The position numbers and the translations under genes were made by a program. This document shows positions 36,379 through 45,001 of a DNA stretch of 64,000 nucleotides, piece after piece. Source of the DNA: Anaerolineales bacterium. Lineage in GTDB: Bacteria > Chloroflexota > Anaerolineae > Anaerolineales > Villigracilaceae. Location of the stretch: NCBI GenBank assembly GCA_016789305.1, contig JAEURJ010000014.1:62001-126000 (forward strand). The letters are read 5' to 3'. Under the pieces are notes generated by a model, which saw nothing but the letters and a program-made list of their open reading frames with translations, was not told where the DNA came from and did not search any database. The stretch's first letter is position 1; the number at the start of each line of letters is the position of its first letter.

Positions 36379-36969
36379 ATGTCCAAGCAACCAAGTTCCT
36401 ATCTGTCTTCTAAGTTGGAAGGCCGCCTGAAAGCCGATGAAAGCGGAAACAGCATTTTCGCCCTTGAACCCATTAAAAAGGGAGAGTTGATCGCTGTTTT
36501 CGGCGGCGTTGTATATGAATGGGAGACCTTTATCCACCTACCCGATCGTGAGCGCATGTTATGCCTCCAGGTTGAAGATCGTCATTTCCTGGTACCGAGC
36601 CCCATTGGTGAGGGAGATTATGTCAATCACTCGTGCAATCCGAATGCAGGTCTTTCGGGCCAGATTGGGCTCGTTGCAATGCGAGACATCCAAATCGGCG
36701 AGGAAGTTTGTTTTGACTATGCCATGTGTGATACCATGCCCTACGATGAATTCAATTGTCTGTGCGGTGCCTCCACATGCCGCGGCAGAGTAGGCGGGAA
36801 CGACTGGCAGAGACCGGAACTACAGAAACGGTACGCTGGTTATTTTTCACCGCATGTTCAGCGCAGAATCGATGCACAACGCGCGGAACAAAAAGCATTC
36901 GAAAAAGCGTTGAACAAAACAAAACAACAGAAGTTCGGGGCAAAAGTCCCAACTCCGATTTACGAATAG
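36379..36969 (+). CDS. SET-domain protein lysine methyltransferase-like
   Basis: A 196-residue SET-domain protein. It begins with GRLKADESGNSIFALEPIKKGELIAVFGG, has the SAM- and fold-defining YVNHSCNPNA and GEEVCFDYAM, and ends the core with the post-SET cysteines NCLCGASTCRG. Bacterial SET proteins are best known from chlamydiae and some environmental bacteria, where a few methylate lysines of DNA-binding or secreted proteins. The C-terminal 45 residues are highly basic and could bind nucleic acid. AAGGAAG lies 8 bases before the ATG; an out-of-frame ATG lies 4 bases upstream. The target is unknown. Confidence 0.9.
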   Translation: MSKQPSSYLSSKLEGRLKADESGNSIFALEPIKKGELIAVFGGVVYEWETFIHLPDRERMLCLQVEDRHFLVPSPIGEGDYVNHSCNPNAGLSGQIGLVAMRDIQIGEEVCFDYAMCDTMPYDEFNCLCGASTCRGRVGGNDWQRPELQKRYAGYFSPHVQRRIDAQRAEQKAFEKALNKTKQQKFGAKVPTPIYE

Positions 36970-36973
36970 AAGC

Positions 36974-37006
36974 AAAAGGTCCTGACTTTTCAAGTCAGGA
37001 CCTTTT
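36974..37006. terminator. Bidirectional terminator between SET gene and pckA
   Basis: Perfect 15-base arms (36974-36988 and 36992-37006) around a 3-base loop, with A-rich and T-rich flanks, between two convergent genes. Confidence 0.92.
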
Positions 37007-37028
37007 ATATCAAAAGAAATTACAACGG

Positions 37029-38675
37029 TCACACCTTTGGGCCGGCGTCGATCACTTCCTGTGGCGTATGCTCTGCAAATTTTTCGAAGTTTTTCTTGAA
37101 GCGTAATGCAAGGTCTTTATAACGCTTGTCATATTCCGCTTTGTCATTCCATGAAGTGGCCGGATCCAAAACTTCAACAGGCACCCCCGGGCAGGCTTCG
37201 GGAATTTCAAATCCGAAAACAGGATCCTTTTTATATTGTACATTTGCAAGTTTTCCGCTCAAGGCTGCATTGAGCAGGGAACGCGTGTATTTGATCGAAA
37301 TTCGTTTACCCACGCCAAACGCTCCGCCCACCCAGCCTGTGTTGACCAGCCAGCAAGTGACGCCATATTTCTCGATTTTTTGCTTAAGCAATTCAGCATA
37401 TCTGTAAGGGTGATGCACCATAAAGGGTCCACCAAAACATGCGCTGAAAGTAGGGTCTGGTTCTTTTCCAAGGCCCACTTCAGTACCGCCGACTTTGGAC
37501 GTATACCCGGAAATGAATTGATACAACGCCTGGTTGGGGGTCAGCCGCGAAATGGGAGGCATGACTCCACTCGCATCACACGTGAGCAGGATGATATTCT
37601 TGGGATGACCGGCTTTTTTCTCCGGGACAGCATTGGCGATAAATTCCAAGGGGTAGGAAGCGCGGGTGTTTTCGGTCAGTGATCCGTCGTTCAGATCCAC
37701 CAGGCGCGTGGCCGGATCAAATACTACATTTTCCAGAATGGTGCCAAACCGCTGGGTCGTGGCGTAAATTTCGGGTTCGGCGGTCTCTGAAAGGCCAATG
37801 ACCTTTGCATAACAGCCGCCTTCAAAGTTGAAAATGCCGTTATCACTCCACCCATGCTCATCATCGCCAATAAGGCGGCGCGTGGAATCGGCTGAAAGAG
37901 TAGTCTTGCCGGTCCCGCTTAATCCAAAGAAAAGGGCAACATCATCCGAGTTCTCAGGATTCACATTAGCGGAACAATGCATGGGTAGAACTCCAGACAA
38001 TGGCAGGAGGTAATTCAATACCGTGAAAACCGATTTTTTGATCTCACCGGCATAGGCGGTGTTTCCAATGATGATCAATTTCTTTTCAAACGACAAACAA
38101 ATAAAGGTCTCACTGCTCGTGCCATCCATCTCTGGCGTAGCCTTGAAGGAGGGCATATCGATAATTGTAAATTCTGGCACAAAACTTTTATATTCCTCCA
38201 GTGATTGTGGAAGAATGAACATATTTCGCACAAAATGACTGTGCCACGCCAACTCGGTGACAATGCGAACGGGCATACGAAATGCCTCGTCGGCCCCCGC
38301 GTACACATCCTGAACAAACACATCATGTCCCTGCAAGAATGCCAACATACGGTGATACAGGACTTTAAAGTTTTCCGGAGATGTTGGACGGTTGTATACC
38401 CCCCACCAGACATTTCCCTCAGAATCTGTTTCGCGGACAACAAATTTATCATTCGCGCTGCGAGCCGTATGTTTGCCGGTATTGGCTACAAGCGGTCCAC
38501 CAGAAACAAGAGAACCCTCGTTTCGAAAAATCGCCTCTTCCGTCAGAGCTTCCGTTGTAAGATTCCAATAGGCAAGATGCAAATTCTTAATGCCCTGGTC
38601 TGACAGGCTGTAGTCCGCCTTGCGTACGCGTGCTATTGATTCTGCAGGTGTATTGACAGTGACCAGGGTCTTCAT
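37029..38675 (-). CDS. pckA: Phosphoenolpyruvate carboxykinase (ATP)
   Basis: A 548-residue ATP-dependent PEP carboxykinase, which converts oxaloacetate and ATP to PEP, CO2 and ADP in gluconeogenesis. Visible: the P-loop FGLSGTGKTTLSAD, the metal-binding GDDEHGWSDNGIFNFEGG, LLTCDASGVMPPI and NTGWVGGAFGVGKRI. The start is taken at 38675 because AGGAGA lies 8 bases upstream; a longer frame reaches 38729 but has no ribosome binding site. The leader contains a hairpin and begins near a TATAAT about 130 bases upstream. Length is normal for the family. Confidence 0.97.
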   Translation of the reverse strand: MKTLVTVNTPAESIARVRKADYSLSDQGIKNLHLAYWNLTTEALTEEAIFRNEGSLVSGGPLVANTGKHTARSANDKFVVRETDSEGNVWWGVYNRPTSPENFKVLYHRMLAFLQGHDVFVQDVYAGADEAFRMPVRIVTELAWHSHFVRNMFILPQSLEEYKSFVPEFTIIDMPSFKATPEMDGTSSETFICLSFEKKLIIIGNTAYAGEIKKSVFTVLNYLLPLSGVLPMHCSANVNPENSDDVALFFGLSGTGKTTLSADSTRRLIGDDEHGWSDNGIFNFEGGCYAKVIGLSETAEPEIYATTQRFGTILENVVFDPATRLVDLNDGSLTENTRASYPLEFIANAVPEKKAGHPKNIILLTCDASGVMPPISRLTPNQALYQFISGYTSKVGGTEVGLGKEPDPTFSACFGGPFMVHHPYRYAELLKQKIEKYGVTCWLVNTGWVGGAFGVGKRISIKYTRSLLNAALSGKLANVQYKKDPVFGFEIPEACPGVPVEVLDPATSWNDKAEYDKRYKDLALRFKKNFEKFAEHTPQEVIDAGPKV

Positions 38676-38747
38676 AATGCCATCTCCTGAATTTTGATTA
38701 CAAACAGACAAGATCTCTTTTGAATCCAAATAAAGAAATTAACCAGA

Positions 38748-38768
38748 CCTGCGATGATCAATCGCAGG
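38748..38768 (-). promoter_or_regulatory. Hairpin in the pckA leader
   Basis: Arms CCTGCGAT and ATCGCAGG (38748-38755 and 38761-38768) around 5 bases, about 75 bases before the pckA ATG and downstream of its likely -10. Confidence 0.45.
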
Positions 38769-38807
38769 AAAATGGGTCATATTTCGATAAAAGGTATTTA
38801 AATAATA

Positions 38808-38813
38808 ATTATA
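38808..38813 (-). promoter_or_regulatory. Candidate -10 box for pckA
   Basis: Minus-strand TATAAT about 130 bases before the pckA ATG. No convincing -35 hexamer was seen. It would give a leader of about 125 bases that includes the hairpin at 38748-38768. Confidence 0.4.
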
Positions 38814-38885
38814 TGGTGATTAAAGAATTGCGCCCCGTACGAAAATAATATTTAAGCTACGACAAATGTAACAGGAAAATAAACC

Positions 38886-40127
38886 TCAATTGCAAGTAAA
38901 AGAGTTGGGGAGGACATCATGCGCCTGGCTCCACAATCTGTCAAACTCCTGCAAATATTGCGCTGCGATCTCGGAATTATCCACGATCACAATATTTTCC
39001 TCGTTTTCATCATCCGCACTGGATGAATAATTTAAAGAACCAGTCGCCACGATCGTATTGTCAATGATAATGATCTTATGATGCAGAAAACTGCTGTTGC
39101 CATCCTGGCGAACAGGCAGACCAGCACACCAAAATGTTCTTAATTCCGAACCCGCGCTATTGCTGCCAAATGTTTCGTAAATTCCTTTCAGGTCCACACC
39201 CGCTTTTGCACGGTCGATCATGGCTTGCGCAAGCGGATAATCAGTGAAACTGAATGCAAGGAAACGAATGCTTGATTTGGCGTCATTGACAAGGGCGATC
39301 AAATTGCCTACCGCTTTATCTTCTGCAGAAAACAACACTTGAACGGGGGTACCATCAAGAATTGCCCATTGATTGTTCACCGTGGAAGGCGCACGCGGAC
39401 CAAATTGGCCGCTCCACAATTCCTGAAATTCGCGCTCATAAATATAAGCAACTTCCGTGGAACGGATCACGAGGACATTGTTATTTTGCTTAAAAATCCC
39501 GTTGACGGTGACATTGGTCGACCCGGTCCAAACGATTTGCTGGTCGAATATCCAGAATTTGTTATGCATTAACGCAGTCCGGCCTGCATCATCCTTAAGC
39601 TCAATGCCTGCCGCCGCCAGCATGGAGAATTGTCCACGCCCGGGCTGATCGTCATATTCCAATCCGTTCTTGTCATCCGCCATCCATTTGACATCCACGC
39701 CGCGATTTTTAGCTTCGATCAGTGCCTGCGCCACAGGAGTAAGGCTGAACTCAAAAGATGCGATATGGATGCTGATTTTGGCACTGTCGATCAGTTGAAT
39801 CAGTTTCTCTTCGACCGAACCAGCAATTGCATCCGGGTTATTGATCGCCAATGGGTCAGTGAAATATACATCCCACCACTTTGCTGGTTGAACAACTTCC
39901 GGGGTATTTGTGATCACCGATGGATCAAGAACCACCGGCGTTTCAGTCACAGGCTGAATGATGATTTGAGTTTCCGTAATCGGAATAATAAAGGGAGCCG
40001 GTGTATCTGTAATGTAAAACGGAATTTGAGTAACAGGCTGTGAATAGGGCGTTGCGACATAATCCACCGGCTCACATGAGGCGAGGAAAAAGGAAGCTGT
40101 AAACAGAACCCCGGCAAATCGTCTCAT
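38886..40127 (-). CDS. Phospholipase D-like lipoprotein
   Basis: A 413-residue exported protein of the phospholipase D superfamily, with a lipoprotein signal (LFTASFFLASC, Cys near 18) and a Pro/Thr-rich linker to about residue 85. Both HKD motifs are intact: LMHNKFWIFD followed by GSTNVT, and FLHHKIIIID followed by GSLNYSSSAD. The family includes phospholipases, cardiolipin synthases and nucleases; the arrangement of two HxK motifs each with a downstream GS-N is also like Nuc-type enzymes, so the substrate is open. It begins 15 bases after the fabD stop and may be co-transcribed with fabD. Confidence 0.88.
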   Translation of the reverse strand: MRRFAGVLFTASFFLASCEPVDYVATPYSQPVTQIPFYITDTPAPFIIPITETQIIIQPVTETPVVLDPSVITNTPEVVQPAKWWDVYFTDPLAINNPDAIAGSVEEKLIQLIDSAKISIHIASFEFSLTPVAQALIEAKNRGVDVKWMADDKNGLEYDDQPGRGQFSMLAAAGIELKDDAGRTALMHNKFWIFDQQIVWTGSTNVTVNGIFKQNNNVLVIRSTEVAYIYEREFQELWSGQFGPRAPSTVNNQWAILDGTPVQVLFSAEDKAVGNLIALVNDAKSSIRFLAFSFTDYPLAQAMIDRAKAGVDLKGIYETFGSNSAGSELRTFWCAGLPVRQDGNSSFLHHKIIIIDNTIVATGSLNYSSSADDENEENIVIVDNSEIAAQYLQEFDRLWSQAHDVLPNSFTCN

Positions 40128-40142
40128 GCTTTGTCTTGTTTA

Positions 40143-41087
40143 TTACTCTGTCAAAGAAGCAAAGTCTTGCGGTGTGCCAAGTGTGTAGGAGGTAGCACTG
40201 TCTGAAATCCGCTTGATTAAGCCGCCAAGAACGGAACCTGTTCCGACTTCTACAAACGTCGTAATTCCTTGAGAGGCCATAAATTTGACAGATTCTGTCC
40301 AACGCACCCGCGATTGCATTTGCGCCATGATGTCATTTCGAGCAGCAGCTTCGTCCATCAATGGCTTAGCATGGACGTTTCCCACAACGGGGATTTGGAA
40401 TCCAGTAAACGAAGCTTGAAGCACGGCATCATTCCATTCGCTTTGAATGGAGTCCATTAATGGGGAATGCGCAGCGATGGAAACAGCCAAAGGCAAAGCC
40501 CGTTTTGCGCCTGCCGCCTTCGCGCCTGCCATGGCGCGTTCCACGGCGGGTTTGGCTCCCGAAATCACCACCTGCCCGGGACAATTATCGTTGGCAACTT
40601 GAACCAATTCATTTTCAGCGCTGGCTTCGACACAGACTTTTTCGAGCGTAGGAATGTCCACGCCAAGAATGGCAGCCATTCCGCCGGGGGCAAGTTCGCC
40701 GGCTCGTTTCATCAATTCGCCGCGCTTGCGGACAAGTCGCAAGCCATCTTCAAAGGATAACGCTCCAGCGGCAGCCAGAGCAGACAATTCGCCAAGCGAA
40801 TGCCCGGCCATGGCAGCAGGTTTCAGGTCAGGGTAAAGATGCGTGAAGGCACGGTAGGCGGCCAGTGAGTGGATGAAGAGAGCCGGCTGCGTATTGACCG
40901 TCTCATTAAGTTCATCCAGCGGGCCTTCCATCATTAACTTGGAAAGTGAAAAACCAAGAATGGAGTCTGCTTCTTCAAAAATCTGTTTTACAACAGGGAA
41001 TTGATCGGCAAGATCCTTGCCCATCCCAACGGTTTGCGAGCCTTGTCCGGGAAAAACGAATGCCGTGCTCTTTAATTCAAGTTTCAT
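40143..41087 (-). CDS. fabD: Malonyl-CoA:acyl carrier protein transacylase
   Basis: A 314-residue FabD, which moves malonyl from CoA to acyl carrier protein to start fatty acid elongation. Motifs: FPGQGSQTVGMG at the start, the nucleophile in AGHSLGELSAL, an Arg in LVRKRGELM and the catalytic His in SIAAHSPLMD. GGAGG lies before the ATG. rpmF lies upstream on the same strand but is separated by a hairpin, and plsX and fabH, often placed between rpmF and fabD, are absent here. fabF lies 9 kb away on the same strand. Confidence 0.95.
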   Translation of the reverse strand: MKLELKSTAFVFPGQGSQTVGMGKDLADQFPVVKQIFEEADSILGFSLSKLMMEGPLDELNETVNTQPALFIHSLAAYRAFTHLYPDLKPAAMAGHSLGELSALAAAGALSFEDGLRLVRKRGELMKRAGELAPGGMAAILGVDIPTLEKVCVEASAENELVQVANDNCPGQVVISGAKPAVERAMAGAKAAGAKRALPLAVSIAAHSPLMDSIQSEWNDAVLQASFTGFQIPVVGNVHAKPLMDEAAARNDIMAQMQSRVRWTESVKFMASQGITTFVEVGTGSVLGGLIKRISDSATSYTLGTPQDFASLTE

Positions 41088-41119
41088 GAATACCTCCAGA
41101 ATTTACCGATTAAAACACA

Positions 41120-41146
41120 AACGGGTCGTGATTGTCACGACCCGTT
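41120..41146 (-). terminator. Hairpin after rpmF
   Basis: Perfect 12-base arms (41120-41131 and 41135-41146) with a 3-base loop, between rpmF and fabD. On the minus strand it is followed by a T-rich stretch, so it probably ends or attenuates rpmF transcription. Confidence 0.8.
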
Positions 41147-41151
41147 GAGCT

Positions 41152-41352
41152 TTACTCGCTGGCTTTCTTTTCCTTCTTGACCTGAATAATTTCACGGCCA
41201 TCGTAGAAACCGCAGTTCGAGCAAACAGTGTGCGGCAGGCGCATGGAACCGCAATTGGAGCAGGAAACGATGTTTCGAGCTACCAAGGCATCCTGGGAAC
41301 GGCGGCGATCACGGCGCCCCTTGGAGTGCTTGCGCTTGGGATGTGGGGTCAT
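41152..41352 (-). CDS. rpmF: 50S ribosomal protein L32
   Basis: A 66-residue L32: basic start PHPKRKHSKGRRDRRRS and a zinc ribbon with CSNCG and CSNCG. The start at 41352 is supported by AAGGAG 9 bases upstream; upstream in-frame codons do not match the family. The hairpin at 41120 follows. Confidence 0.96.
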   Translation of the reverse strand: MTPHPKRKHSKGRRDRRRSQDALVARNIVSCSNCGSMRLPHTVCSNCGFYDGREIIQVKKEKKASE

Positions 41353-41475
41353 GGAACTTTCTCCTTTTACATACATCAGACGGGCATGTGCCCGTCTGAG
41401 TGGTTACGAACTTTAGCGGTCGGATTATATCGGCAGGAGGCAGGAGCGTCAAGGACGGCCTGACAGGGAAATTGC

Positions 41476-42126
41476 CTATTTGGGCTGTTCAACAATAAAT
41501 GCCGCATCGGGCGCATACCCGATCCCAAAAATAAGCGGGACGGGCTGATTGTCGTTATCGGTCACCAGGAAAATAAGCCGGAGATATGCGTCTCCGGTAA
41601 AATCGATTTTCTGGGTTACATCCAATTCGACATCGGAAATTCCCAAGGTAAATGGGTCCATTTCTTTGCCGGCTTCCACTGCCTTGGCTGTTCCATAATA
41701 GACATACCACGAGTCTCCATTTGCCTCAGTGATGTAAATTTCCTCCCAAGGGATGGAAACCGCCGTACCGGGGTTTTCATTTTGAATACGCACCCCCATG
41801 TCAACAATCATATATCCCGGGTTTGCCGTGAATAGGAATTTTCCACCTGGATAGAATCTCTGTAAACTTACTGCTTTCACGACTGTGTAGGAGTAATCGC
41901 CGGCGTCAATCGAGACCCCCACAGGAGCAGATGTTGGAAACGGCGTTTTTGTCGGCCTGGGGGTCGAAGTTGGGCGGGACGTTGCAGTGTTAGTAGCAAG
42001 AGGTGTGGAGGATGGTGCAGGAGTGTCCGTTGCGCTTGTTACCAGACCACCTCCGACGCAGGCAAGCATAAACAACGCACATATTAACAAGCAAATCATT
42101 ATTTCAAACTTACGGCTATCTTTCAT
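41476..42126 (-). CDS. Lipoprotein of unknown function, DUF4352-like
   Basis: A 216-residue lipoprotein: signal with ICLLICALFMLAC (Cys near 23), a Thr/Pro-rich linker to about residue 68, then a beta-rich domain with NPGYMIVDMGVRIQNENPG. That beta-domain resembles the immunoglobulin-like DUF4352/telokin-like proteins of Gram-positive bacteria, but I am not certain. GGGAGA precedes the ATG. It stands alone; no partner is suggested by its neighbours. Confidence 0.75.
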   Translation of the reverse strand: MKDSRKFEIMICLLICALFMLACVGGGLVTSATDTPAPSSTPLATNTATSRPTSTPRPTKTPFPTSAPVGVSIDAGDYSYTVVKAVSLQRFYPGGKFLFTANPGYMIVDMGVRIQNENPGTAVSIPWEEIYITEANGDSWYVYYGTAKAVEAGKEMDPFTLGISDVELDVTQKIDFTGDAYLRLIFLVTDNDNQPVPLIFGIGYAPDAAFIVEQPK

Positions 42127-42369
42127 TGAAAATCTCCCTTAATATGATGATTTGTGATCCGGATGCTTTGGCTTACCCAGAGATCATCCGGTTGCTCTAC
42201 TCTTCAGAAAGCTTAGAATTTCCGGTTACTGCTTTAGCAAGGCATTGCTTTCAACCTGAATAGAGTGTAGCAAAAAAATCTGACAAAAGCAATATTTAGT
42301 TTTACCATTTTTGCTTTCCCTGGCATCCATAGTAAAATAAAAATATACGCTCTTTAAGGGCTGCCCAAC

Positions 42370-43443
42370 ATGGCTTACCAACACACTTATTCCAGAAGCA
42401 TCTCCTTAAAACATCGCTGGCGTCATGTACAGGCGTCTTGGCGTGATACACAAATTCTCTTACGAGAATTTCGAACGCCATTGTTTTGGTTTTCTTTTGT
42501 CGTTGTAGGCGGCGGACTGTTGTATGACGGTCTCTCGACATTACTTGGCGAACCATTGAACAGCCGCGCGGAAGCCATCTACATCATCCTTACTTCGGCG
42601 TTTCTTCAACCCTCCAATAGAGATTTTCCATCGCATATTGTTTTACAAATCTTTCATTTTTTAATGCCGGTCATCGGCGTTATTCTTTTGGCGCAGGGGC
42701 TTGCCGATTTCGGAAGCCTGCTCTTCAATCGAAAATCGCGTAACAAGGAATGGGAAATGGCAGTTGCCTCCACATTAAACAAACATATTATCCTCGTCGG
42801 GCTGGGACATCTCGGCTATCGTGTTGCGATGAAGCTTCACGAAATGGGCGAAAATCTCGCGATCATCGAATTCAATGCAAATGCAGATACCGTCAGTGAG
42901 GCGCGCGAATTGGGCATCCCGGTGATCCATGATGATGCAACCCGCCCAGCCACGTTGGAAGCGGCGAATATTCAAAAGGCACGCACGATCATCATGGCAA
43001 GCCAAAACGATGCCATGAATTTACAGATCGCCCTGAAAGCGCGCAGCATGAATCCACAAATTCAGGTTGTGCTCAGGATCTTTGACGATGATTTTGCCCA
43101 CGCCTTGCAGGAACAATTTGGCTTCACCGCATTAAGCGCCACGGAAATGGCCGCTCCTGTATTTGCAGCGGCCGCTGCCGGGGTGGATGTAACCAACCCG
43201 ATTTCGGTGGAAGGTCAACTTCTCAGTCTCGCCCGCCTGACGATCCTGCCGAATTCCCATTTTGCCAAAAAGACCGTGGGCTACGTGGAAGATAATTATC
43301 ATCTCAGCATTGTTCTCCTCCGGTACGACCACAAATCTGACATGCACCCAACCGACAAAAGTCCATTGCATAGCGGGGATGTGATCGTAGTGCTGGGGGG
43401 ACCGGAGCAATTGAATCGACTCCTTCAGGACAACGGTCAATAA
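42370..43443 (+). CDS. RCK/TrkA-N membrane protein, K+ channel-like but filter-less
   Basis: A 357-residue protein with two hydrophobic helices (about 38-55 and 92-115) and a re-entrant-like segment between (AIYIILTSAFLQPSN), as in two-helix potassium channels. The selectivity filter (T-x-G-Y/F-G) is absent. The cytoplasmic part is a complete RCK domain: NAD-binding HIILVGLGHLGYRVAM, AIIEFNANADT, IHDDATRPATLE, and a TrkA-C region ending with GDVIVVLGGPEQLNRLL. It may be a regulator or an atypical ion channel. No Shine-Dalgarno sequence is obvious. The downstream sec genes are separated by about 190 bases. Confidence 0.85.
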   Translation: MAYQHTYSRSISLKHRWRHVQASWRDTQILLREFRTPLFWFSFVVVGGGLLYDGLSTLLGEPLNSRAEAIYIILTSAFLQPSNRDFPSHIVLQIFHFLMPVIGVILLAQGLADFGSLLFNRKSRNKEWEMAVASTLNKHIILVGLGHLGYRVAMKLHEMGENLAIIEFNANADTVSEARELGIPVIHDDATRPATLEAANIQKARTIIMASQNDAMNLQIALKARSMNPQIQVVLRIFDDDFAHALQEQFGFTALSATEMAAPVFAAAAAGVDVTNPISVEGQLLSLARLTILPNSHFAKKTVGYVEDNYHLSIVLLRYDHKSDMHPTDKSPLHSGDVIVVLGGPEQLNRLLQDNGQ

Positions 43444-43448
43444 GCCGT

Positions 43449-43540
43449 CCGCTTCAAGTGCTGATCTTGAAGCTGCCACATCTCGAGGGAAGTCTCCCCA
43501 CCTGAAAAACTGATTCAGGCGTCGGTTAAGAATGAAGCGG
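43449..43540 (+). other. Structured intergenic segment, possible small RNA or leader
   Basis: Outer arms CCGCTTCA and TGAAGCGG (43449-43456 and 43533-43540) enclose two smaller stems: GCTTCAAG/CTTGAAGC (43451-43458, 43466-43473; alternative to the outer stem) and CCTGAA/TTCAGG (43501-43506, 43514-43519). It lies directly after the RCK gene stop. No known RNA family was recognised. Confidence 0.3.
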
Positions 43541-43573
43541 TTTTCAAGTCTACCCACGCCTATTTTTCGGGAG

Positions 43574-43611
43574 TATAATGAAAAACACGCCAGCCTCAGG
43601 CTGGCATTTTC
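43574..43611 (+). promoter_or_regulatory. secD promoter -10 and leader hairpin
   Basis: TATAAT at 43574-43579, then an early leader hairpin GCCAGCC/GGCTGGC followed by ATTTT, and then GGATGGAG before the secD ATG. The hairpin could act as an attenuator. Confidence 0.5.
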
Positions 43612-43630
43612 GTGGATGGAGTATAGATAC

Positions 43631-44992
43631 ATGCGTAATAAGAATAATTGGTTGGTGTTGATCATTATTCTGCTGGCGTTCTCCCTTTGGGTAGACCTGG
43701 TAGATAAGGTTGAGATTCCCTTCGGTGACAAAATGCTCTTTGAACGGGATGTGCCTATTAATTTGGGACTTGACCTTCGTGGAGGCCTGCAGGCCCTGCT
43801 TGAGGCAGATATTCCGTCCGAAGTGGCGGTGGATGCCGCTGAACTGGAAAATGCCAAGACAATCCTGGAAAATCGCGCAAATGCACTCGGCGTAAGCGAA
43901 GTCACCATGCAGATTGCCGGAGATCGTCGTATCGTGGCGGAATTTCCCGGCGTGACAAACCCGGAAGAGGTTGTTGCTTCTCTGAAACGAACCGCTTTGC
44001 TGGAATTTGTAGACATGGGCACCACCCCGGTTCCCGCCGGCACAACGATCCAAACTGATTTTGGGTTAACAGACACAACTGTTACTCCGACTCCTGCTGC
44101 TGATGGAACTCAACCCACTGTTTATCACACTGTGATGACCGGCGCCGGGTTGAAAAGTGCCGCGGTTGCTCCCGGCCAGTTGGCGGGGCAATATGCAATT
44201 TCCTTTGTACTTGAATCGGACGCCAGCGACATCTTCGCGGAATATACAAGCACCCATAGTGGGCAGTATCTTGGGATTGTCCTTGACAAAGTGGTCGTTT
44301 CCGCGCCGATCATCAACGAACCCATTACCGGCGGTCAGGGCAGCATTTCCGGCTCTTTCACGCAGGATGAAGCACAGACTCTGGCCGTGCAATTGCGCTC
44401 AGGCTCCCTCCCCATTCCAATCAAAGTTGTTGAAAGCCGCACCGTGGGCGCGACCCTGGGCGAAGAAAGTGTTCGCAAGAGCGTTCTCGCCGGTCTGATT
44501 GGCTTAAGCGTTGTGGTCTTTTTCATGGCAGTTTACTACCGCCTGCCCGGCATCATCGCCGACCTGGCTCTGATCTGCTATGCCATCTTCTCATTGATGA
44601 TCTTTAAGATGATCGGTGTGGTTCTCACTTTGCCGGGCATCGCCGGGTTCATTCTTAGCGTAGGCATGGCTGTGGATGCAAATGTGCTGATCTTTGAGCG
44701 TCTGAAAGAGGAGCTTCGTTCCGGCAGAAATCTGCGTCAGGCGATTGATATCGCCTGGGAGAGAGCCTGGCCTTCCATTCGCGACTCAAACACATCCACA
44801 CTCATCACCTGCGTGATCTTGTATGCTTTTGGCAACACGTTTGGAGCAAGCATGGTAAAAGGGTTTTCGGTCACACTCGCCCTTGGCGTAGGTGTCAGTT
44901 TGTTTACCGCCATTATCGTCACACGCACCTTCCTGCACACAGTTTTGGATGGTGTCAAAAATGCCGAACATCCCAGCTGGTTTGGTCTTTAG
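43631..44992 (+). CDS. secD: Protein translocase subunit SecD
   Basis: A 453-residue SecD, which with SecF uses the proton gradient to help Sec-dependent export. An N-terminal helix (WLVLIIILLAFSLWVDL) is followed by the periplasmic-type P1 domain beginning with LGLDLRGGLQALLEAD, and five C-terminal helices with GLIGLSVVVFFMAVYYRLPG, VGMAVDANVLIFERLKEE and DSNTSTLITCVILYAFG. The start at 43631 is chosen because it directly precedes the first helix and has GGATGGAG upstream. The P1 domain is short compared with that of proteobacteria. secF follows after 9 bases. Confidence 0.95.
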   Translation: MRNKNNWLVLIIILLAFSLWVDLVDKVEIPFGDKMLFERDVPINLGLDLRGGLQALLEADIPSEVAVDAAELENAKTILENRANALGVSEVTMQIAGDRRIVAEFPGVTNPEEVVASLKRTALLEFVDMGTTPVPAGTTIQTDFGLTDTTVTPTPAADGTQPTVYHTVMTGAGLKSAAVAPGQLAGQYAISFVLESDASDIFAEYTSTHSGQYLGIVLDKVVVSAPIINEPITGGQGSISGSFTQDEAQTLAVQLRSGSLPIPIKVVESRTVGATLGEESVRKSVLAGLIGLSVVVFFMAVYYRLPGIIADLALICYAIFSLMIFKMIGVVLTLPGIAGFILSVGMAVDANVLIFERLKEELRSGRNLRQAIDIAWERAWPSIRDSNTSTLITCVILYAFGNTFGASMVKGFSVTLALGVGVSLFTAIIVTRTFLHTVLDGVKNAEHPSWFGL

Positions 44993-45001
44993 GATCGCAA
45001 T

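Noticed and set aside
41088..41475. plsX or fabH between rpmF and fabD
   Set aside because: The space between rpmF and fabD holds only a hairpin; no further gene fits.
43132..44076. 314-residue minus-strand open frame across the RCK gene and secD
   Set aside because: It overlaps two real genes and the promoter between them, and no family is recognisable.
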